Shown one piece after another: positions 17,913 to 24,824 of a DNA stretch of 64,000 nt. Where the stretch lies: NCBI GenBank assembly GCA_020638835.1, contig JACKHV010000001.1, positions 806,001-870,000 on the forward strand. The letters are read 5' to 3'. This stretch comes from Planctomycetota bacterium. Lineage in GTDB: Bacteria > Planctomycetota > UBA1135 > GCA-002686595. A program made the position numbers and the translations under genes. The first letter of the stretch is position 1. Each line of letters begins with the position of its first letter. The notes below the pieces were generated by a model. The model searched no databases. It had not been told where the DNA came from and was given only the letters and a program-made list of their open reading frames with translations.

Positions 17913-19829
17913 ATGATCCGCCGCATATCGACCAAGTGGGTGTTGACCGTGCTCGCCGCGGTCGTGATCCCCTTCCTCGGCTTCACCTGGTACGTGGACC
18001 AGCGCATCGGCAGCCGCCAGTCGTGGGACGTCGTGCGCTACTTCATGCTCAGCATGGCGGAAGACCTCGCCACGCGCGTCGACGAGGAACTGCGCGAGCG
18101 GCGGCTCGACGTCGAGCTGTGGGCCGAGGACCCGAACGTCGAGTACGCGCTCAGCAAGCTCGACGGCGAAGTCCTGAACCTGCAGGTCGAGGACCGCATC
18201 AACCGCTACATCGAGAAGAGCACCGACTTCGACCTGCTGGTGGCGGTCGACACCGAGGGCCGTTCCGTCGTGTCGAACACGGTGACGCGCTTCGGCGAGC
18301 CGTGGCCGAAGGACCGGCGCACGGCGCTCGCCGCGCACGACTTCAACCAGGAAGACTGGTTCCACCGCGCGCTGGCCGGCGAGATCGTGCTCGTCGACCA
18401 GCACCGTCCCGCGCTCCTCTACCCCGAGCCGGAGGACGCGGAGGTGCAGCCGTCCGAGTACGCCGTCGGCATCGCAGCGCCGGTCGTGCCGGTCGAAGGC
18501 GCCGCGCCGACCGGCGTCGTTTACGCGCTCTTCAACTGGGAACACATCCAGCACGGGATCCTGGACTCGAAGAACCCGGAGAGCTCGGGGCTGCGCGGGC
18601 TGATCGGGTCGGACATCTACGCGTCCAGCTACGCGTGGCTCTGGAAGGCCGACGCGGACACGATCCTCGGGCACAAGGTCACCGCGCTCTACGGTCAGCG
18701 CGTGTCGCAGCCGCCGATCGACCTCCCGCAGCTGACGCGCGCGGCAGCCGCGGCGGAGTGGGGGATGTATCCCGAGTACCAATTCCGCGGCGAGTGGAAG
18801 AACGCCGCCTTCAAGCACTGCGCGCCGATCAGCGAGGGCGGTCTCGGTTGGGTTGTCGGCATCGGCATCGACAACGACGACATTTACGCCGCCGTCGGCG
18901 AGATGCGGCGCGTGTTGATCAAGGCCAGCGTGCTGGTGCTCGGCGTCGTCGTGCTCGTGACGGTCTTCATCGCGCGGCGCACCACGCGGCCGATCCTCGA
19001 GCTCGAACGGCACACGCGCCGCGTCGCGGGCGGCGACCTCGACGCGCGCATCGACGTCGCGTCGAAGGACGAGCTCGGGCAGCTCGCGGAAGCCTTCAAC
19101 AACATGACTCAGGAACTGCGCGCGAACCGCACGCGCCTGATCCAGGCCGAGAAGGAAGCCGCGTGGCGCGAGATGGCGCGCCAAGTCGCGCACGAGATCA
19201 AGAACCCGCTCACGCCGATCCAGCTGTCCGTAACGCTGTTGAAGCGCGCGCACGACGAGGGCAGCCCCGAGTTCGAGTCGATCCTCGAGCGCACCACCGA
19301 GATGGTCCAGCGCCAGGTCGAGGTGATGCGCCGCATCGCGGGCGACTTCCACGCCTTCGCCGGCGAACAACAACCCGAGCCGCGCGTGATCGACCCGCGC
19401 GCCGTCCTCGAGGAGGTCTTCGCGCTGAACGCGGCGTGGGCGAAGGACCTCGGTGTACGCCTGCACGTCGAAGGCGAGACCGCGACCGTCTTCGCCGATC
19501 CCGCCGAGCTGCAGCGCGTCTTCGTCAACCTCGTGCAGAACGCGCTCGAGGCGATGCCGAACGGCGGCGAGCTGCGCGCGCGCTTCACGCCGCACAGCGG
19601 CCGCTTGCGGATCGAGCTGACCGACGATGGAGTCGGACTGACGCCGGAGACTCGCGAGCGCTTGTTCGAGCCCTACTTCACCACGCGCACACACGGCACC
19701 GGGCTTGGGCTCGCGATCTGCAAGCGCATCGTCACCGAGCTCGGCGGAGACCTCGCTCTCGAGCCGCGCACGGACGGACACGGCACGACCGCCGTCGTCG
19801 AACTCCCGATCCTCGAGCCATCCGCATGA
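17913..19829 (+). CDS. NtrY-like membrane sensor histidine kinase
   Basis: 638 aa. TM1 at about 9-27, then a periplasmic dCache-like sensor (about 40-330) with DWFHRALAGEIVLVDQHRPAL, TM2 at about 337-354, a HAMP domain (RRTTRPILELERHTRRVAGG), and the H-box QVAHEIKNPLTPIQLS with phospho-acceptor H427. The ATPase domain shows NLVQNALEAMPNGG (N-box), DDGVGLTPETRERLFEPYF and TGLGLAICKRI (G boxes). The residues before the H-box (EKEAAWREMARQ) are typical of the NtrY subfamily. No response regulator is adjacent; downstream genes are an epimerase and a PPIase. The signal sensed is unknown, though envelope stress would fit the neighbourhood. Confidence 0.92.
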   Translation: MIRRISTKWVLTVLAAVVIPFLGFTWYVDQRIGSRQSWDVVRYFMLSMAEDLATRVDEELRERRLDVELWAEDPNVEYALSKLDGEVLNLQVEDRINRYIEKSTDFDLLVAVDTEGRSVVSNTVTRFGEPWPKDRRTALAAHDFNQEDWFHRALAGEIVLVDQHRPALLYPEPEDAEVQPSEYAVGIAAPVVPVEGAAPTGVVYALFNWEHIQHGILDSKNPESSGLRGLIGSDIYASSYAWLWKADADTILGHKVTALYGQRVSQPPIDLPQLTRAAAAAEWGMYPEYQFRGEWKNAAFKHCAPISEGGLGWVVGIGIDNDDIYAAVGEMRRVLIKASVLVLGVVVLVTVFIARRTTRPILELERHTRRVAGGDLDARIDVASKDELGQLAEAFNNMTQELRANRTRLIQAEKEAAWREMARQVAHEIKNPLTPIQLSVTLLKRAHDEGSPEFESILERTTEMVQRQVEVMRRIAGDFHAFAGEQQPEPRVIDPRAVLEEVFALNAAWAKDLGVRLHVEGETATVFADPAELQRVFVNLVQNALEAMPNGGELRARFTPHSGRLRIELTDDGVGLTPETRERLFEPYFTTRTHGTGLGLAICKRIVTELGGDLALEPRTDGHGTTAVVELPILEPSA

Positions 19830-20851
19830 GCCAGGCCTTCTTGACCGGTGCGACCGGTTTCCTCGGACGCCGCGTCGCGCGCGACCTCGTCGCTCGCGGA
19901 TGGCGCGTGCACGCGTTGGCGCGACAGGGGTCCGACCGCTCGGTCCTGGCGGGTCTGCCCGTCGTGTGGCACGAGGGCGACCTCGCGAACGACGCGAGCC
20001 TGCGCAAGGCGCTCGCCTCGGCGCACGAGTTCGCGAACGGCGACCCGCTCGACGTCGTGCACATGGCGGCGTTGATCAGCTACCGCACCGGAGACACCAA
20101 GCTCGCGCGGCAAGTGAACGTCGATGGCACGCGCCGGCTGCTGTCCGCGTCGATGGCCTTCGGCGTCCGACGCTTCCTGCACACGTCGTCGATCGTCGCC
20201 GTCGGCTTCGCGGAGGGCGACGCGGTGTCGACGGAGGACCAGGCCTTCAACGGAGCGCGGCTCGGCGTGGACTACGTCGACACGAAGCGTGAGTCGGAAG
20301 AACAAGCGCTCGCGGCCGCGTCGGAGCTCGACGTGGTCGTCGTGAACCCCGGCGCGATCTTCGGGCCCGCGTCGCAGTCCTCCAACTCCGCCTACTTCCT
20401 GCGCAAGGCCGCGGCGGGGAAGGTGCGCGTCGCGCCGCCGGGGGGCGTCGCGGTCCTCGGCGTCGACGACGCCGCCGACGGCGTGGTGCTCGCGCTGACG
20501 CGCGGTCGGCGCGGACGACGCTACCTGCTCTGCGAGTCGAACTACCGCTTGAAGGAACTCCTCGCGCTCGTCGCGCAGCTCGCGCGCGCCGCGCCGCCGG
20601 TCTGCGCCGTCCCTACGCCCGCGTGGAAGCTGCTCTGCCGCGGCGTGGACCTCATCGACCGGTCGAAGCCGCAAGACCGACTCACGCCGCAGTCGATGCG
20701 CATGATCGGCGTCCACTGGCGCGCCGACGCGCAGCGCGCCCGCGAGGAACTCGGCTGGAAACCGCGGCCGTTCCCCGAGGTACTGGAGTCCGCGCTGCGC
20801 GAGATGGGCCTGCTCGACGTGCCCCCGAGAACGACGGCCGCCACGCCTTAG
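19826..20851 (+). CDS. NAD-dependent epimerase/dehydratase (extended SDR, HpnA-like)
   Basis: 341 aa; the ATG overlaps the stop of the histidine kinase gene (ATGA). The Rossmann motif is TGATGFLG (7-14), the active site YVDTKRESE (Y150, K154) with upstream FLHTSSIVAVG, and NPGAIFGPASQ near 215. The overall pattern, including the opening LARQGSDRSVLAGLPVVWHEGDL, resembles hopanoid-associated sugar epimerases (HpnA) and dihydroflavonol-reductase-like SDRs. Substrate unknown; cytoplasmic, NAD(P)-dependent. No hopanoid genes are nearby, so I do not assign hpnA. Confidence 0.85.
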   Translation: MSQAFLTGATGFLGRRVARDLVARGWRVHALARQGSDRSVLAGLPVVWHEGDLANDASLRKALASAHEFANGDPLDVVHMAALISYRTGDTKLARQVNVDGTRRLLSASMAFGVRRFLHTSSIVAVGFAEGDAVSTEDQAFNGARLGVDYVDTKRESEEQALAAASELDVVVVNPGAIFGPASQSSNSAYFLRKAAAGKVRVAPPGGVAVLGVDDAADGVVLALTRGRRGRRYLLCESNYRLKELLALVAQLARAAPPVCAVPTPAWKLLCRGVDLIDRSKPQDRLTPQSMRMIGVHWRADAQRAREELGWKPRPFPEVLESALREMGLLDVPPRTTAATP

Positions 20852-20863
20852 CCACCGAACACC

Positions 20864-21886
20864 ATGTTGATCGCGACGCTCTGCCTCCAAGGCTCCCTGC
20901 TCTTCGCCCCGCTGCACCTCGAGGAGGAACCGCCCGAGCTGCGCTCGTTGCAGCACATCCTCATCGTGCACGACGACGTCGAGGGGCTCGCCCGCCGCCC
21001 GGGACGCACGGCGGAACAGGCGCTCGAACTCGCGGCGGACCTCGAACGTCACCTCGACGGCGGCGCGGACTTCGGCATGCTCGCCGACCGCTACTCGAGC
21101 GGCGGCCCCGGCGCGGCGATCCTCGGCAGCTTCGTGCAAGGCGCGCTGGCGCCGGAGCTCGACCGCTTCCTCTTCACGGCGGAACTCGGCGCGCACAGCG
21201 GACCGATCGAGACGCCGGGCGGCGTGCTGTTGCTGCAGCGCATCGACACGCGCGCCGCGGTGCGCGCGATCCGCGTCGACGGACTGAGCGATGCGTCTCG
21301 CGCGCGCGCCGCCGAAGTCGCTCGACGCCTGGAGGCCGGCGAGGACTTCGGCGCGCTCGCGACCGAGTTGTCGGACGACAAGGAGTCCGCGGCGCGCGAG
21401 GGTCGCCTGTCGGTCTTCGAGCGTGGACCGCGCGACGTGCTGCTCAAGGCCGCCGCCTTCGACCTGCGGGTCGGTCAGTGGACGGGACCGATCGAGTCGC
21501 CGGTCGGCCTGCATTTCCTGCTGCGCGAGGATCCTGCCGGCTACGAAGCCGCGCTGTGGGAGTCCAACTTCGCCAGGCTGCGCACGATCCTGATCCGGCA
21601 CGCCGTCGCCGAGGGTGGCGGGAGCGAGCGTTCGATCGAGGACGCGCGTGGTCTCGCGCAGAGCTTGCGCGGATTGCTCGCGGAGGGTCGGTCCTTCGCC
21701 GAGCTGGCTGCGAACTTCGACGAGGACCCGGGCGGCAAGGAACGCGCGGGCGACCTCGGCTGGGTGCACCGACGCAGCCCGGGACTTCCGACTTTCTTGA
21801 GCGCGGCCTTCCTGCTCGAGCCCGGCGAGTGGTCCGAGCCGCGGTCGACGACGCTCGGCTTCGTGATCGTCCAGCGCGAGCGCTGA
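20864..21886 (+). CDS. Exported protein with three tandem parvulin (PpiC) domains
   Basis: 340 aa. A short hydrophobic N-terminus (MLIATLCLQGSLLFAPL) is probably a signal sequence. Three rotamase repeats follow: about 25-125 (LRSLQHILIVHDD, DFGMLADRYSSGGPGA, LGAHSGPIETPGGVLLLQR), about 126-212 (a diverged copy with DFGALATELSDD and VGQWTGPIESPVGLHFLL) and about 225-340 (RTILIRHAVAEGG, SFAELAANFDEDPGG, AGDLGWVHR, LEPGEWSEP). Parvulins isomerise prolyl bonds; SurA-like proteins chaperone outer-membrane proteins. SurA has two domains and a chaperone module, which is absent here. Begins 12 nt after the epimerase stop. Confidence 0.88.
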   Translation: MLIATLCLQGSLLFAPLHLEEEPPELRSLQHILIVHDDVEGLARRPGRTAEQALELAADLERHLDGGADFGMLADRYSSGGPGAAILGSFVQGALAPELDRFLFTAELGAHSGPIETPGGVLLLQRIDTRAAVRAIRVDGLSDASRARAAEVARRLEAGEDFGALATELSDDKESAAREGRLSVFERGPRDVLLKAAAFDLRVGQWTGPIESPVGLHFLLREDPAGYEAALWESNFARLRTILIRHAVAEGGGSERSIEDARGLAQSLRGLLAEGRSFAELAANFDEDPGGKERAGDLGWVHRRSPGLPTFLSAAFLLEPGEWSEPRSTTLGFVIVQRER

Positions 21887-23074
21887 CTACTCGTCCGCGA
21901 GCTCGTAGACGGGCGCGTAGGACCAGTGCGCCGGCGCGTCCGTGAACAGTGCGTCGAGCGCGCGGCGCGTCTCCTCGTCCAGCATCGCGCACTCGCCGAG
22001 CTCGAGCCACAGCTCGCGCGCCGTGCGCTGTCCGGTCAGCAGTCCGGGTGCCCAGCCACCCGGAAGCACGACCTGGTTCGCCGGCGCGTCGTCGACCCAA
22101 CGCGCGCCTTCGGCGTCGAGCACCAAACAGCGCCCGTCGATCCCGAGCGCGACGGACGCGTCGCCGATCGCGCTCGACCACCAGGCCCGCAACGCCCCGA
22201 GCACTTCGGGCCACGCGAGCACGCGCAGCTGCGCGGCGCCGTCGAAGCGGTTGCGTTCCTGGACGCAACCTCGCGCCGCGAGCGCGATCGCGACGGGCTG
22301 CGTCGGCGCGGCGTGCACCAGCAAGCTCGCGCGTCCGTGCTCGCGCGCCAGCCTGGCGAACAAGCGCAAGCACGCGTCGACGCCGCGTGCGTCCGCCGTG
22401 GCGCACTCGCTGACCTCGAGCTCTTCGCGCACGCGGAAGCGCACGTACGCGAGAACTCTCCCTTCCGGCGCGTGGACGAGCGCGTAGCTCTCCGCGGCGT
22501 GCGCTTCCCAGTCGGGCACGCAGGCATCGCGATGTTCCGTGCCGGAGACGCCGCTGCGCGCCCTGTCGTAGAGCGCGACGAGACGCGGCAGGTCTTCACC
22601 GACGAGGCCGCGCCACTCGTCCGCCGCGGACTCGGCAGGCAAGCGCTCCGCCGTCGCGTGCACGGAGTGGAGGTCGAAGGCCGAGCCGAAGCCCAGCGGG
22701 CCGAGGTAGTCCGGGTCCCCGATCGTGACCAGCGCGGCGAGGCCCAACTCGCGCGAACGCTCGGCGGCGAGCTCGATCACGCGCTTGCCGAAGCCTTGCT
22801 CGCGGTGCGCCGGCGAGACGCCCCAGGGCGCCAGCACGCCGACGCTGAGCGGCGCGCCGCGCAGCTCGATGCGGCGCGGCAGGACGAGGGCCGCCGCGAG
22901 CGGTTCGCCGGTCGCCTCGTCCGCGACGCTGACGTGCAGGTCCTCGCGGAAGGCGGGGTGTCCGAGCGCCAGCGCGCCGACCAGCCTCGACTCACGGTTC
23001 GCGCGCCCGAAGGCGGCGTCGTGGAGGCGGAGCAGGGACTCCAGGTCGGTCGGCGATGCGGTCTGGCGACTCAT
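21887..23074 (-). CDS. Eis-like GNAT N-acetyltransferase with SCP2-like C-terminus
   Basis: 395 aa from the ATG at 23074. The GNAT core holds LAPWGVSPAHREQGFGKRVIELAAERSRELGLAALV, with the acetyl-CoA pyrophosphate loop (Q/R-x-x-G-x-G) as HREQGFGKRV, followed by IGDPDYLGPLGFGSAFD. The middle domain is a second, degenerate GNAT fold and the last about 110 residues look like the SCP2 domain of Eis proteins. Eis-type enzymes acetylate amines such as aminoglycosides or polyamines. The C-terminus is YELADE, not the free aromatic carboxylate seen in mycobacterial Eis. The stop codon abuts the convergent PPIase gene. A TATCCT box lies 10 nt before the start. Confidence 0.8.
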   Translation of the reverse strand: MSRQTASPTDLESLLRLHDAAFGRANRESRLVGALALGHPAFREDLHVSVADEATGEPLAAALVLPRRIELRGAPLSVGVLAPWGVSPAHREQGFGKRVIELAAERSRELGLAALVTIGDPDYLGPLGFGSAFDLHSVHATAERLPAESAADEWRGLVGEDLPRLVALYDRARSGVSGTEHRDACVPDWEAHAAESYALVHAPEGRVLAYVRFRVREELEVSECATADARGVDACLRLFARLAREHGRASLLVHAAPTQPVAIALAARGCVQERNRFDGAAQLRVLAWPEVLGALRAWWSSAIGDASVALGIDGRCLVLDAEGARWVDDAPANQVVLPGGWAPGLLTGQRTARELWLELGECAMLDEETRRALDALFTDAPAHWSYAPVYELADE

Positions 23075-23084
23075 GGGGCGCAAG

Positions 23085-23090
23085 AGGATA
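23085..23090 (-). promoter_or_regulatory. -10-like box TATCCT, leaderless spacing
   Basis: TATCCT on the minus strand lies 10 nt before the ATG of the Eis-like gene. Confidence 0.5.
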
Positions 23091-23193
23091 CCTGCGCCGC
23101 CGCGGGAGGTGTCGCCGGGAGTCGCCAGAAGAGCTCGACCGCCTCGAATGCGACGCACCTCTTACGTCCGCTCGGGCGCGGACGCACGCGCCA

Positions 23194-23511
23194 TCACTTC
23201 TCGACGAAGCCCCAGGTGCCCTCGAGCTTCGCGTAGCGGAAGCTGATGATGTCGAGCACCCAGTTGAAGCCGCCCCAGTCGGGTACGACCCGCGCGTAGG
23301 TGACCTTCATGTTCGGCAGATTCGCGTCGGAGACGTTCTCGCGCGCCTGGATCATCGCGCCCGTCGGGAAGTCGACCGACAGCAGGGTGAAGGCCTTGCC
23401 CGTCGCTTCGAAGGTACCCGAGCTCTCGGTGTCGCGGGTGAACTCGAGCGTCGCGCACGAGGTCGCGGCCGAGCAGCAGAGAATCGCGAGGAGGAGTCGG
23501 GGGACGAGCAT
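23194..23511 (-). CDS. Small lipoprotein, function unknown
   Basis: 105 aa. Signal peptide with lipobox near SAATSCATL. The mature part reads FEATGKAFTLLSVDFPTGA, RENVSDANLPNMKVTYARV and GGFNWVLDIISFRYAKLEGTWGF, resembling a group of small lipoproteins about 90-110 aa long whose role is not known. High third-position GC and a clean TACCCT box 7 nt before the ATG support a real gene. Confidence 0.75.
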   Translation of the reverse strand: MLVPRLLLAILCCSAATSCATLEFTRDTESSGTFEATGKAFTLLSVDFPTGAMIQARENVSDANLPNMKVTYARVVPDWGGFNWVLDIISFRYAKLEGTWGFVEK

Positions 23512-23518
23512 GTGGCTG

Positions 23519-23524
23519 AGGGTA
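23519..23524 (-). promoter_or_regulatory. -10-like box TACCCT, leaderless spacing
   Basis: TACCCT on the minus strand is 7 nt before the ATG of the small lipoprotein gene; no room for a ribosome binding site. Confidence 0.5.
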
Positions 23525-23589
23525 GTCGGGGCGGTGGGGGCCGTCCACCGCCTGGGGGAGCCCGCGTTGGTCTTCGACGCGGGGCCTCG

Positions 23590-23595
23590 TATCCT
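23590..23595 (+). promoter_or_regulatory. -10-like box TATCCT, leaderless spacing
   Basis: TATCCT lies 7 nt before the ATG of the galactokinase-like gene. Confidence 0.5.
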
Positions 23596-23602
23596 TGAGC
23601 GG

Positions 23603-24823
23603 ATGGTCAGCGCCTCCGCCCCCCTGGACGAAGAACGGCACGCCGCGGCGCTCGAGGGTCACGCGCGGGCCTTCGAGACGAGCTTCCGCGCCGGCGGGCC
23701 GCCCCGGCTGTTCTTCGCGCCCGGGCGCGTGAACCTCATGGGGGCGCACCTCGACTACAACGGCGGCCCGGTGATGCCGACGGCGATCGACCGCGGCACC
23801 TTCCTCGCGGCGCGTCCGCGCGCGGATCGGCGCGTGGTCTTCGCGTCGCTGCGCGAGGCGGGACGCCAGGCCTTCTCGCTCGACGAGCTGCCCGACGAGC
23901 GCACCGGGAGCTGGGCGGACTACCCGCTCGGAGTCCTGCGCAGCACGCTGGCGCGTCAGCGCGCCGTCGGGCGCGATGACCTCGGCGGCGTCGAGATCCT
24001 CTTCGGCGGCAACTTGCCGGTGGGTGCGGGTCTGTCGTCCTCGGCGTCGATCTGCGTGGGCACGGCCACGGTGCTGGACGCGCTGTGGGAACTCGAAGAG
24101 GCGCCGCTCGAGCGCGTCGCGAGCGCGCTCGAAGCCGAGCGCGAGTTCGTCGGCGTGCAGTGCGGCATCATGGATCCCTACGCGGTCGGACTCGCGCGTC
24201 CCGGTCACATCTTGTGGCTCGACTGCAAGGACCGCAGCTGGGAACACCTGCCGCTCGACTTCTCGCACCTCTCACTCGCGGTCGCCGACACCGGAGTACG
24301 ACGCGAGCTCGCGGAAGGCGCGTTCAACGAGCGCGTCGCGGAGTGCGGGCGCGCCTTCGAACAACTCGCCGCGCACGCGCTCGGTGCGACTTGTTTGCGC
24401 GACGTCCCGCCGGCCGTGCTCGAGGAACACCGCGGTTCGCTGGCGCCCAACGTGGCGATGCGCGCCGAGCACGTGCTGCGCGAGGTCGAGCGCACCTTCG
24501 AAGCGCGCGCCGCCTTGCTCGCCGGCGACGCCGCCGGTTTCGGCGGCGCGATGACCGAAGCGCACGCTTCACTGCGCGACTCCTTCGAGGTCTCGTGCGC
24601 CGAACTCGACCGGCTCGTCGAAGACGCGACGAGCGTCCCGGGCGTGCTCGGTTCGCGCCTGACGGGCGCGGGATTCGGCGGCTGCAGCGTCATCTTGCTC
24701 GAGCGCGGCGCCGAGGAGGACCTCCGCGCCGCGCTCGATGCCGGCTTCCGGCGAGCCTTCGGGAGGACCCCGAAGCTCGAGGTGTTCCACGGCGACCTGG
24801 GGCCGCGCGAGGTCGTCCTCTAG
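23603..24823 (+). CDS. Galactokinase-like GHMP sugar kinase
   Basis: 406 aa from the ATG at 23603, chosen because the sequence upstream is non-conserved and a TATCCT box sits 7 nt before it. GHMP motif 1 is GRVNLMGAHLDYNGG (41-55), motif 2 is LPVGAGLSSSASICVGTA, the catalytic Asp region is CGIMDPYA, and motif 3 is LTGAGFGGCSVILLE. This is the GalK arrangement (about 390 aa). However, the galactokinase signature is G-E-H-x-D-Y and here the Glu is Ala48; in GalK structures that Glu contacts the sugar 6-hydroxyl. CGIMDQ is also changed to CGIMDP. The substrate may therefore be another sugar, such as arabinose or a uronic acid. No gal operon genes are adjacent. Confidence 0.82.
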   Translation: MVSASAPLDEERHAAALEGHARAFETSFRAGGPPRLFFAPGRVNLMGAHLDYNGGPVMPTAIDRGTFLAARPRADRRVVFASLREAGRQAFSLDELPDERTGSWADYPLGVLRSTLARQRAVGRDDLGGVEILFGGNLPVGAGLSSSASICVGTATVLDALWELEEAPLERVASALEAEREFVGVQCGIMDPYAVGLARPGHILWLDCKDRSWEHLPLDFSHLSLAVADTGVRRELAEGAFNERVAECGRAFEQLAAHALGATCLRDVPPAVLEEHRGSLAPNVAMRAEHVLREVERTFEARAALLAGDAAGFGGAMTEAHASLRDSFEVSCAELDRLVEDATSVPGVLGSRLTGAGFGGCSVILLERGAEEDLRAALDAGFRRAFGRTPKLEVFHGDLGPREVVL

Positions 24824-24824
24824 T

